A stretch of 64,000 bases of DNA. It comes from Kryptolebias marmoratus (taxonomy: Eukaryota; Chordata; Actinopteri; Cyprinodontiformes; Rivulidae). Shown piece by piece: positions 46,065-57,020 of this stretch. Under the pieces are notes generated by a model. The model was not told the origin of the DNA, searched no databases, and was given only the letters and a program-made list of their open reading frames with translations. A program made the position numbers and the translations under genes. Position 1 is the stretch's first letter. Each line of letters begins with the position of its first letter. The DNA lies in the NCBI RefSeq assembly GCF_001649575.2, contig NC_051433.1:24351229-24415228 (forward strand), given 5' to 3'.

Positions 46065-47036
46065 AAATGAAGTTTTAAGGTTGTTGAGTCTGACATTTTA
46101 GTGATTTCTAACAGCAGTCTCAGTTCAGGTGTGGTTCCAGCCTGTTTTAAACATGCAGTATTTCAGCTGTTGCTGAAGAAACCTTACCTTGACTCATTCA
46201 TCCTTTCAAATTTTAGGTCAATTTCAAAACTTCCTTTTTTGTCAAACAATTCAGAACAGATAGTATTTATGGAGCTGCAATACTTTTAAACTGCACACAA
46301 GATTCTTGAAGACTTTCAGTCTGGTTTTAAACCCCCTTACAGCACAGAAATTGCACTTTTACAAGCTTTTAAATGATCTTTTATCAGCTACAGATTGAGT
46401 CTCCTCCTGTTCTTTTGCCTTTAGACCTGATAGCTGCCTTTGACACAGTTGACCACAGTATTCTGAGGCTGAAGCAATGTGGTATCAAAGGTTCTACACT
46501 GAACTAATTCAGGTCTTACCTGGGCGTGATGTTTGATTCAAATTTTAACCTTGAGGAACAGATTAGTTCTCTAGATCCTTTTTTTAAATTGACGCTTTTA
46601 TCTAAAGTGAAATCATTTTTATCCTTTAATGACTGAACAGGTGAGTCACGCTTTTATTACCTTACAGCTGGATTACTGTAGCTCTCTGTATGTTAGCGTT
46701 AGTCAGGCCAGCCTCTAACAAGTGCTGTTGGTTCCGAACTGTGTAGCTCATCTTTTTACACAGACAAAAAAGTGTGAACATATCTCCCTGGTGCTGGTTT
46801 CCCTTCATTGGCTCCCTGTTTATTTTAGAATTAATTTTCAAGTTTTATTGATGACCTATAAAGCTCTGAATGGGCAAACTCCTCTGTATCTGTCTGACCT
46901 CCTGCAGCCTTATGTGTCCTCCAGATCCTTTAGATCTATTAATCATTTGCATTTAGTTGCCTCAAGGTCCAGGTTGCTGCACAGAGGTGATTCAGCCTTT
47001 ATTTTTCCCGAGGTCCAGGCACACAAATAATTTGGA
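46065..47036 (+). mobile_element. L2-type LINE with RT palm deleted
   Basis: The plus strand encodes [39 protein letters not shown], then IAAFDTVDHSILRL. Right after a SYL motif the frame continues GVMFDSNFNLEEQISS, which normally lies well downstream, so the catalytic palm (with its DD pair) is missing. It ends with SLHWLPVYFRINFQVLL and NGQTPLYLSDLLQPYV. There are several internal stops. The 3' UTR and tail are not clear. Confidence 0.8.
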
Positions 47037-47084
47037 ATGTGCCCTAAAATAAGGCAAAAGAAATTGGCATGTATGCCAAAATTT

Positions 47085-47372
47085 TACACAAAGATATTGT
47101 GCAATCCCTTTGCTTTTGGACTGTGTGTTAGTGATATCTCTCAGTTACAACCTCGACAAAATTGGATCTTTAAAACTCTGAATTATAGTCATTTTTGTGT
47201 TTGCTAAGGTAATTAGCTGTGTCACCCATCTTGTTTCAGAATGAGCCTAAAAGTTAATCAGTTGAAGATGTATATCTAATGATTACTTTCTGAAAGATCC
47301 ATTAAAATTTATTTGACCAGTGGTTCATATCTTGAGATATTTTGAATAAGAGACAAACAAACAGCCTTAAGT
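47085..47372 (+). repeat. dispersed repeat D, one monomer
   Basis: Landmarks in order: ATATCTCTCAGTTACAAC, TTTTTGTGTTTGCTAAGG, AAAAGTTAATCAGTTG, ATTACTTTCTG and GAGATATTTTG. Confidence 0.7.
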
Positions 47373-50300
47373 TACAGGCTGATATGCTGATTTATTTAAA
47401 AAATTAAGGCACAATAGATGTTGCACAGACACTGATGGATGTATTTGGAAATATTTATTTAAATAATTTAAATAACACTTTATTAATTCCCTTAAGAAAA
47501 TTACTGGATGTGATTGCAATATAAATTAGTGGAAACCATTTTTGTGTGTGTTAACAAATAAAAGGTCAACTAAAATAAATGATCACACAAAGAAAAATGA
47601 TAATTTTAAAAAGTTACTGTCTAAGGATATTCAATTGCCATAACTGCTTGGTTGGTATTAAGAAAAATGAGAATACTTTAATAAAGCCTACATTTTTTGA
47701 AAGCCAGTTTTTTATTACAGCATCTGTTTAAGAAATATTTAGACTTCCCACCTCCTTTGGTTACTGCCTTTTGAGTCACATTACTAATTATGTTCTTTTA
47801 AATAAAATGATTTTATACTTAAAATGTTTTGTGAGGTCATGAGAACTGTGACATAAATGTGATGTAACTTTTGGACATTTTATGAATATCGCAAAGTTTA
47901 AGAAAGCAAGTGAAGTTTCAAAATCAACCTAAATTTCAGGGAAAAAATGTGACAAATGAGATTAAATAAGAACTTCATTGTGGGTCACCAGTTGCTTTTC
48001 AATAAAGTGAATGGACCGAGCAAAATGGCAAAGACACACATTTCAGTCCACTTTTGATTCATGCTTATCTGAGTGCACAGGTCTTTGCAGAACAGCTGCG
48101 TGGGCTGAGTCCTACATGTCCAACCCCAACCTGTGGTAATTCCCACATGTGGGCACAAACACCAGATCCAGGGGATTATAAATCACAGGCACTTGGAAAA
48201 GCTTTTAGCCTGACTATAGCTGGTGTTTATGGATTTCTATGACTGAATCCAGCTGTTTGGGGCCACACAATGCTCCGAGAGGAGCAGTCAATTTGGCAGA
48301 TTAGTGTATTGACAGATGGCGAGCCATCCATCCTGCAATCAATATGTTTTATTCCAATCCTCTCAAATGTTTACTCTCAAACCTGAACACAGGATGCCTC
48401 TCTCTTCAGGTTGCAGTGATGATTGTATAGTATCTATACCAGAGGTTCTCAAAGTCCTGACTCCAATTCGGATCTGAACCAATCTAAACCCAACCCACTT
48501 GTTGTACTGCATGAGGTTAAATGCATTGGCACAATGCAATGAAGAGTCATTGAACTCTCACAGAGAGAGAGAGAGAGAGAGAGAGAAAGTGAGAGATAAT
48601 GCATGGGATGAGCAAGAAAGGGAGCTAGCCTGTGTCCGAATAGGTAGTATCTCCTGAGGCTGCAACTCTTAGAGATTGTGAGAAAGTAGGAGAATTTTCA
48701 GATGCAGTCTCATTAAATTCTGACTGTCTGGGCCCAAGCAACCAGTGAGCCGAGTGGCCGTGTTTCAGCCAGTTATTGAAAATCCCAGCATATTTTCATG
48801 TGCATGACTTGCAAAGCTGTATTCTAGCTCATTCATGTGGTTTTGTTGCTCACATCATACCTGTCTCATCTTGCTTCATACCCACCATAGCAGCCAAAGC
48901 AGATTGCAGCTTCAGCCTCTGTTGGTGTCATTTTCAGTGACTAAGGCTCCATTCACACGGGAACAATTTTCATAAGTATGTAAAATTAACCTATGTAATT
49001 AACCTACATAATGACTATAATGGCAGATTACATGATTGTGTTTGTGTTGCAGATACTAGTTTATCAGCTACAGCAAAACCTTCTTATACTGTATTACTTC
49101 AATGCACAGACAAGACTTATGAGCAGTAACTTTACCTTAAATAAAGTAGAGGAAAACCACCTTATTATTACATCAAATAATCTAAGGCCAACAAGGTTTT
49201 TATTGCTTTACTGAACTTTGAAAACCAAACATTGCAGAAAAAATACATTTTAAATCAAGTATACAATTATAAATTATGCAAAATGGTAAAAGTGCACAAA
49301 GAATTTAGCCTGATGTGCTTTGAAGATCATGAAAAAAACCTTTCCCCCCAGCCGTCCTTCTCTGGATTCTGAAAAGTGTCTATTATGTCCAGTATTTGGA
49401 CTGACATGACTCCAAGTGAACACTGTCCTGCACTTTTTGTGGTCTTGTAGTTTAATGTGCCATGAAGTAGAAGTTCTACTTTGTCATCAGTACCCAAAAA
49501 CATTTCGATTCTTGCTCTAATATTTGCCATCCTTATTTTTTCCTTCTTGTTGTGTTTTCAGTTTGAACAATAGACAGTACAGTATTTTATATAAAGTGTA
49601 TGGTTCCTAATAGCTTCAGAAAACAAAACTAAAACCAGTTTGCTGAAGAAAACATTTCAAAGAGAACAACATTTTTTAAGGAATTGAAAAGATCTCCATG
49701 TATTTCTATGCGGGAACATATTTGTAAATAAAGCTACTATTCTAAAAAGTCTAAAAGTTACAAAAACTAAACACCTGTCTCCTGTATGAGCTGAACATTT
49801 TGTATATATGATTGGCTAAAATAGCACAAAGTCTGCAGAAGAATCTGCATTCACACCAAAAAATGATTTGCTGATTGCTTGCTGTTCTGGACCTTTGACT
49901 TCATCTAGAAATTGAATTTGGACCGTTGGTTATAAAGTTTGAGAGCCCTTGATCTCCATCTTCCTGTTCCTCTTCCATCTTTTCTCTCATGCAACGAATG
50001 ACTTTCTGGCCACTCGCGCAAAGCAACACTAACTCCGAAGGTGCAACGGGATGCGCTACGCTCCCTCCTCAAATACCAAATCATGCAATCAGACAAGACA
50101 TCCATCATTATCCTATAGGGTGGAGTAACTGACCTTGATGCAGTCTTCACACTCAATTTCAGACACCCTTGAGCTCCATTATGGGGAGATTTAAGCGGCA
50201 AGAACGTGGTCGGCCTTCACATTTGATTCTTTCACTATTGGATGTGATAAGTGTGTGATGTAGCTCAAGAGAAAGAGAGTAATAAAGAAGGGACAGGATG

Positions 50301-53300
50301 TGGGGGTATGAGGTGATGAAAGCTGAGGAAAATTAAGATGGAGTAACGGGGCTCTGGGAGATGAGAGAAGGAGATGGTTGAAAATAGCTGTAAGAGTGAG
50401 CAGGCAGGAGGTGTCTGTGGATGGAAGAGGATAAATAGCTTTTCAAGGACTTTATAATCTCCCCCACCACCACTACCCTCCTTCTCCACCCCACCCTGAA
50501 TGAGAGCTCTACCCTCAAAAACCAACAGTACTCCAGGAAGAGCAGACACAATATAAGGGTAATTTTCAAAGAGGGAGAAAAAAAAATCTCAAGAGTGATA
50601 CATCACAGCGGAATCACAAGAGTGAATTTAAGCAAGTGTGAATGTAAGAGCCGGGCACTTTCGTTCTCTCCCCGCTGGAGCAGAGAGCCAGCTTGTGAAT
50701 GGCCAAGCACTTCCACCCCTCCCCCTCCCACTTCAGCTCCCTCTCTTCTCTGGCTTCTGAGAGAGAGATAGAGAGGGGGGGAACATGTATGCTCAGATGA
50801 GCACTCTCAAATGAAAACATGCCTTCAAACCACACAGGAATTTGCTGTGACTCTTTATCCATTCTTCATGCAGCAAATGGGGAAAAACGAAAAGATGAGA
50901 AACAAATGCAAAGCAAACACCTGCTGAGTTTTGATGGGAAGTGGTTTGGACAATGCTTACCTTTTTTTTTCACCCCCCCCCCCCCCCCTTTGATGGAGCA
51001 GTCGTTCCTGCTCCCTTTTCCGCCCCGTCAGGAGGAGTGAGCAGCTTCAACACGCCGCTCCCCCGGGAGTTCATTTGAGAAACACCACCTGCAGGTTTGA
51101 GTGGCATCATTAACAAAGGTCAGGTGTGCTCACTGTGAAATTATACACATATGAATTTCTCATTGACTTGTTAATGCACCTGATTTCCTTGCTCGGGGTG
51201 ACAGCTTGCCCTTTGCTGTCTGCCGGGGGATATTTAGACAAGAGCGCACCAGTGCATTTGATTTAATTAGAAGGCTGCTGATAACACTTTACACTTGAGT
51301 TAAGCAAGCATGTAAATACAACTAACATCATTAATGAACCAAGCAGTGAGACAAATCAATGTGGGATCTGTGTGAGTGTACGGTGGATTGTTCTACCTCA
51401 GTTCCCATCAGAGGATGCGTGTTTCTTTTCTGGCCTCAGGAATCCAGTAATTTAGGAGTCTGTTGCTCTGCCTTGTCAGGCTAATAGATATTAACCCTCA
51501 TATTGTGTTAATTCCTTGCTCACTACTTTTGCGCTTCTGGTCAAAAATGGCCGTCTTAAATCTGATCCGTAATAACACGTGTATTATCACCTGATAATTG
51601 TCAGCTTGGGCTTTAATGAACAGTGCACATTTCAATTTTCTGGTTGTTTTTTTATGACCTTCAGGCCTCACCAATCTGATCTCATACAACTCATTTTTGA
51701 GTTAAAAAAAGGTAATTTATGAATTATATTGTTATTATTTCATGTCAAGTTCTTGTTATGGAAAATAAGTATTGATAATAATTTCTTTGCAGCGACCATT
51801 AAAGAGGTGGTGTCATTTCAACTTACAGATAAGTTTTTAGTCAAATCCAGTTCTTGTGCTCTGTTTGCTCTAAGCTGACGCCAATGTTCTTACCTTGTTA
51901 ATAATAACTTATAATGCAGAGAGCTTAAAGCTCCTCAAATGTCTTGTGGTTTTAGCTTTCTTGATATCAGCTTTGATGATTGATGACCTTTGATGATTGA
52001 TGGCTTGTCTTTGAAAGAAAACAAAACACAAAAATACAAGTTAGGTATTCCAGTCTCGCTTCATTTCCTTCCATACAAAAGTATTTAACTATTTTCATGA
52101 CAGTTCTCGGCCTCTCTTCTCATCTTCAGTGTCATGACCCAAGATCTGATTGAGAGCCTCAATAACAGCATACTGTTGACTGCTGTGCTGTCACAGAATA
52201 AACTGTTCATTTGCCGAAGCTAATTTTTACACCTAATGTTTCACACATTCATTTTTAATGATTGGTTATTTTTTTGACCAATCATTAGAAATGAACTGTT
52301 GCAAAAATAAAATAAATACATAAAAAAACACAAATAGATGGATACAAACAAGTGTGCTGTCTTGGAATTAACTGATTAGTGCTTTTGGACTGCAGGTGAC
52401 CACTTCACAGTCCTTATAACAATTTGAGGTTGTTTTTGTTTTCCCACTGCTAGTACCATGGTTATTTGTAGCCCTTATAACTACATTGATCAGGTCTTTT
52501 TTAGCTCCTGCTTCAGAGTAGGAACTTCCATGGCTCAATATGTAATCTCGAGTGACATAGGAGGATGTGATCCATACATAAATGTACATTGATTGGCTGA
52601 GCAAGTTGAATACTTTTCCAGCTCCTGCACCAGTAAAACTGCATTCACATTTCTAGAGTAACCTAAATTTCACTATTGTCTGCTATGATGTGTTCTTCTT
52701 TGAATGTGCACATCACAAAGTAGATAAATCTGTCGTATGAGTTTATCCTTTCTCATAATATCTGCCATATGGATTATGTCCACCCCGTGGTCACCTTTCC
52801 AGCTGCAGATAAGCCATTTGATCTGCTCCTCTGTGCATCACAGTGTCCTGAACTCATTGGTGAGCTATTGAAAAGACAAAATCAATGCATACATATTTTT
52901 TAAAAAGCAGTGGATGACTGACTGAATAGGAAAGGAATAAGGTATTGTCCAAAAATATCTTCCAGGCTCCTTCCACTTTACTGGATACATTGGGCACTTT
53001 TTTCTTGGGATGTCTAGAAGGGGTAGGGGAAGGTTCTGCCATGGTTTCTAGGTTTATGTTGAGTTCTTTGGTTTCTTGTTGTTAGTTCCATTGTCACACC
53101 AGGTCAAGATTTTTAATCATCACACCTATTCCCTCTGTCAATATCTCCCTCTGCATTTAATCCTCCTGTCTTTGACTCTTAAAATTCTAGCAGTCGGTAC
53201 TGAAACGTGGCCATCAGACATTTAGTTTTCATAATGAGAATCAACAAAAAAGTAAACAAACAAAGAAAAAATAAAGAGTCAAAATGAGTCAGGGACGTGT

Positions 53301-53540
53301 TTAATTTTTTGTCAGTAGCATTAACAAGTGCAGTGGGTTTCTTGACGGTCATATCAAGATTAGATTTCTGAAAAGTATACAGTAAATTCAAGTTGACATA
53401 GTTTCAGTTTAGTCATGAGAAAACATTAAAGTTATCTGAAGTCATCAGAAATACTGTTTTTACTTTTTGATGTTACTTTCAGTTAGAAATTATATTGTCT
53501 CCTTTGTGATATAAAAATGGATTCATGTATTTAAATACAA
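47373..53540. other. intergenic, no gene recognised
   Basis: Holds an (AG)n run at 48562-48586, a 16-C run at 50973-50988, and a hairpin at 52250-52293. A hAT-terminus-like CAGAGGTTCTCAAAGT lies near 48441, without a partner. Segments near 48735-48860 and 58300-58420 look distantly alike (GCAACCA...TGTATTCTA...CATTCA), suggesting an old repeat. About 51060-51310 has dense CACCTG and TTAATTAG motifs. No ORF in the interval could be assigned. Confidence 0.5.
52250..52293. repeat. 17-bp inverted repeat with 10-nt loop
   Basis: Arms 52250-52266 and 52277-52293 pair over 17 bp with one mismatch (inner 11 bp perfect: TAATGATTGGT). The loop is T-rich. It could be a tiny palindromic element. Confidence 0.85.
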
Positions 53541-53559
53541 TATTGTGATAATTATGAGA

Positions 53560-54509
53560 AAGACCATGAAGTCACAAGGAGACAAATGGAGGCGCATGAA
53601 GGGGATGGAGGGAAAGTTAAGGTCATCAGCAAACATTGCATTCTTGAAAGTAAGAGCTGCGTGGAGACATCTCATGCTGCAACTGCTGCAACTTCTCAGT
53701 GAAAATAAAGCCCTGAAGGAGAAGATGTCCATCACCGAGCAACAAACCTCCAAAAAGAAAAAGGAGAGAAAGAAAGAGTAGGCACAGAGAGGAGAGAAAT
53801 ATAGGCACAAATGAAAAAAAAAATGAATTCATTGGCCAAAATTTGGATCAGAGAAGAGAGAACTGCTTGTAAAAATGATATGAATCTTGATGAGAAGAAA
53901 GGCCTGAAGCAAAAGCTGTTCCTTGCTAAATAAAGCTCTAACAAATGACCTCCACAGAGCAAACAAGGAGACTGAGACCAGTAAAAAAAAAAAAAAAGAC
54001 AAAGATCCCTTCTCAGTCCTCTGTCTGATCCAGAGGAAAAGAAGGTTAAACAAGCCGAGTCAGACTTCAGACACTGAGAGGGTAGGACACACTGCTGTCA
54101 AATCAATAAAGTCTTATGGGCTTGATCAACTGGTCTGCTAAACAGCTCCTCCAGCAAAAAGATCAAGAGATGACCAGAGCCACCTTAAGCTGAGGCCTTG
54201 GTCCACTTGATAAAGGTGGAGGCAGTGCTGGAAAAGTACCACCTGATCTGCAAAGCTCATTAGAAAAGTCTTCAGAGGAAACTGGCTGAGAAGGAGGACA
54301 GGTATCAGAGAGAGCTTCAAAAGAAGAATGGGAGCGTTCAGATGAAACTTTCTGAGAATGTCCAAGATGCCAGAGAGGAGCTTTCCACAAGTCCGGGACC
54401 TGAGGTAGGGAAAAAGGAGCTGCAGGCTCAGGAGAAGCTCTGAATCAACCAGTAAGCTCAAAGAACTGAAGACACCCAGCACTTATTTGAGAAAAATACC
54501 CAGCTTCAG
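53560..54509 (+). pseudogene. decayed coiled-coil protein ORF, unidentified
   Basis: In-order reading frames on the plus strand give MLQLLQLLSENKALKEKMS, then AKQLLQQKDQEMTRATL, VEAVLEKYHLICKAH, KSLQRKLAEKEDRYQREL and KKELQAQEKL, a composition and heptad-like spacing typical of a long coiled coil. At least five frameshifts or stops break it. The interval ends in CAG/GTATTT at 54509, which would be a good splice donor, so this may be an old exon or a retrocopy. I cannot assign a parent gene. The opposite-strand ORFs rich in Phe and Leu are shadows. Confidence 0.4.
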
Positions 54510-54914
54510 GTATTTAAAACATCAGTATGTAAAATCAAAGCAAGCTACCTCTGTTGCTTTTTAGTTCCAAATGAAGAAGAGGCAGAGTGAAAGCTTCTCC
54601 TATCAATCCTTAACTCAATAAACTCTTCCCCCCTGACCATAACCCTAACCCTCACATCCTGTACATCACCTTCCTACCAACCCCTACATCCTCCATTTCT
54701 ACTCTGTCCTCCTCCTCTGTTCCTTTTACCTTGATGTTACTTATTCCACCCCTACCCCGCATTTTATGTTTTCTTTTACTATTGATTCAAGATACAAATA
54801 CATTTCTGCTGTTTCGATTTGTAGTCAATAATTAGAATTAATTCAAAGTATACATGGAGCAACATTTTGGGTCCCCTTTTTATCACCCACGCCCAAAAGA
54901 TGAAGATGGATGAT
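54510..54914. other. intergenic, pyrimidine-rich
   Basis: Includes a C/T-rich stretch at about 54625-54740 with a minimal CTAACCCT motif; nothing else is recognised. Confidence 0.5.
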
Positions 54915-55250
54915 TGCCTAAGACTGTCTGTGTGTCTATTACCAAAGCATTTCATGAACTACTGCACGGGTTTTAATGAAACATTTTAAAAATAATCATT
55001 GAATGTGCATTGATAGCTTATTAATTCTTGAAGTCAAACCAATTCATGATGGCCACCACGGTCAACTGACCCATAGAAACACACAAATTGGCTATAATTC
55101 TGTCAGTTTTACAAATATTGAGCCAACGTTTGATGTGGTAGTAGCTGACAGTCATCTCCAATACGTAATTGCAAGATCTCGCAATATTGCTCAAGATAAT
55201 GTGTAAAATTATTTTAGGGTTTGGCCAAAACGACTATAACTCCGGCTCTT
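54915..55250 (-). repeat. dispersed repeat E, one inverted monomer
   Basis: GTCAGTTTTACAAATATTGA, ATGATGGCCACCACGGTCAA and GTAGTAGCTGACAG are the reverse complement of the monomer landmarks. Confidence 0.7.
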
Positions 55251-55261
55251 TTCAATACAGA

Positions 55262-55445
55262 CAACCATGCACACACCCTCTTACACTTACACTCAATTTA
55301 AATTCTTCAATTAGCTTAACGTGCGTCTTTTTGGAGGAACCTGGATTACTCAGCAAAAACCCACCCATGCATGGAAACACGCTAACTCCACACAGAAAGG
55401 TCTCAGCTGAGACTCTAACCAGCACATCACCATGCAGCCCTCTTT
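55262..55445 (-). mobile_element. fish SINE-like repeat fragment, inverted
   Basis: CCATGCATGGAAACACGCTA and ACTCCACACAGAAAGG are reverse complements of the TTTCTGTGTGGAGT ... CATGTGTGGGTTTTCTC region of the family seen at 42907-43341. It directly abuts dispersed repeat E. Confidence 0.5.
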
Positions 55446-56365
55446 CCCAGCTCTAAAGTCAAAGTGATGTCTTTATCAAATAAGAAAGAAGACTTGATGT
55501 AATTCGAATCTTAAAGAATGTTTATCATTCTGGATGTAATTTTGATACGTTTTAACATCAAAACCTGGAACATACACAGATCAGACAGAAGATTACACCA
55601 ATTCATTGTGACATCTATCCACTCCACCCCCGGCCAGAAGGAGCACATGAGGCACTGCAACGTTTGGAACACACTTGAATCCACACCACAGTACTTTGTC
55701 ACAGTGGAGAAATGTGCAGCTCATAGCCACAGCCCTAACCACCCCAGCAATTATAATATCAGCAGTCAATCCTTGGAGTGCTGATTGTGGTTCTGTGTTA
55801 CCAGCTGAAAATCAAGTCATCAAGGGGAATTTTTGAGGCCTTGACAAATTAAACACCACCTTCAGTTTAGTCTTAATCCACACAATCCTGAGCCCTGCCG
55901 AACGAACGAACTGTGTTCAGAAATTATATTTGCAATTATTTTATTTTTTTTAAGTACACATTGAAATAGAACTACTTGGTCTTTGTGAAGTAATATAATG
56001 ATGTAACTACAAATTCCAGTGAATAGCAAGACACGGTGTATACCACTGCCTTTTTTACTTCATAATACCAATTCCAAAACTCATATTTTATTCACAATGC
56101 AACATGGAAACATATAAAAAGTTTAAACTACAAAACTGCAAAACTCCAAATCCCCTTCATTAAAAAGTTAACATGATCTTAACAGTGTTTCATTTTGTCT
56201 GGAAGAAATCTTGGTCACTTGTTTGTTCCATCACTGTTAAACAGTTGGTTAAGTTGTGTAGGCATTTATTTAAGAGGAGATTCCTGGGGTTTTAAATGGT
56301 TCCTGTGGTAGACCAGGGCTGGTGCCAGAGGCAGTTCTTAACTCAGTCCATAGAAAAGCAGTTTG
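55446..56365. other. intergenic, nothing recognised
   Basis: No supported gene or repeat. AT-rich, with a T-rich tract near 55940. Confidence 0.5.
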
Positions 56366-56370
56366 GGAAC

Positions 56371-56803
56371 TGTCACAGCCACTGACGAGTTGTGACCATT
56401 TACACCTGATCATTATCACCTTGATTACCAGCTGCTGCTATATAAGGTCAGGTTTTTCTCCCTTCATGTTGTCAGATTGTTGTGAAACCCTACGTAGTAA
56501 CACCTTCAGGACTCTAGTTATGGGCTAGAGTGATTTTTCCAGCAGCTAACCTGTCTGTTCTCCCCTCCGACCAGTTATTCTCTTACCCCCTGACCGGCCA
56601 TCTCTTTGGTACCCCATCCTGACAGATTCCCCCTTGGATTTGGATTCCCTGGTTTTTGATCTGTCGCTGGTCTGAGTACCTGGCTGGCTCATCCAGAATT
56701 GACCCTGGCCTATCTGACCTGAATTTTGCTGTGTCCAATAAACTTCAGCTCATTCTGGACTAGTTGCTCAGTCACTGCGTCCATCTGTGCCTGAATTGTG
56801 TCA
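56371..56803 (+). mobile_element. solo LTR with perfect 5-bp TSD
   Basis: A 433-bp unit starting TGTCACAGCC and ending TTGTGTCA, flanked on both sides by GGAAC (56366-56370 and 56804-56808). It has a TATATAAGG box at 56439-56447 and an AATAAA at 56737-56742, the U3 promoter and R polyadenylation signal of a plus-strand LTR. No internal element is present, so the LTR is the product of recombination between two LTRs. The sequence resembles fish Ty3/gypsy LTRs in layout, but no protein is present to prove the clade. Confidence 0.85.
56439..56447 (+). promoter_or_regulatory. TATA box of the solo LTR
   Basis: TATATAAGG, about 68 bp into the LTR. Its position and the downstream AATAAA (56737-56742) fix the LTR orientation as plus. 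Confidence 0.6.
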
Positions 56804-56960
56804 GGAACCAGTTTGTTTTTCCACAACCTGAGAGCCAATTTGGAGAGGTTCTGTCATTTTATACACGTTTTCAGCTTCTGCAAATAAAACCATCTGAAGC
56901 AGATTGATTGTTAATCAGTAATACATCATAAAATCATTATTTTAAAATAAAAACCTAGCA

Positions 56961-57020
56961 TTTCTTAAAGGAATGCATATCCCCTACTGCCTTTTATGCC
57001 AGAGTTTAAGATAATCTTAA
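56961..57020 (+). repeat. dispersed repeat head only
   Basis: AAAGGAATGCATATCCCCTA followed by CTGCCTTTTATG matches the head that precedes the monomers at 35989 and 61495, but no monomer follows. Confidence 0.5.

Noticed and set aside
48430..48460. CAGAGGTTCTCAAAGT, similar to Charlie-type hAT termini
   Set aside because: No partner end or TSD was found within several kilobases.
49327..49530. 67-codon minus-strand ORF beginning MANIRARIEMFLGTDDKVE
   Set aside because: It looks protein-like and could be a transposase piece, but I could not match it to a family or find flanking repeats.
50614..50862. 82-codon ORF with Ser/Pro-rich sequence near a pyrimidine-rich area
   Set aside because: Composition follows local C/T-rich DNA; no splice sites or motifs.
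54636..54655. CTAACCCT repeats resembling telomere sequence
   Set aside because: Fewer than three units; too short for an interstitial telomere.
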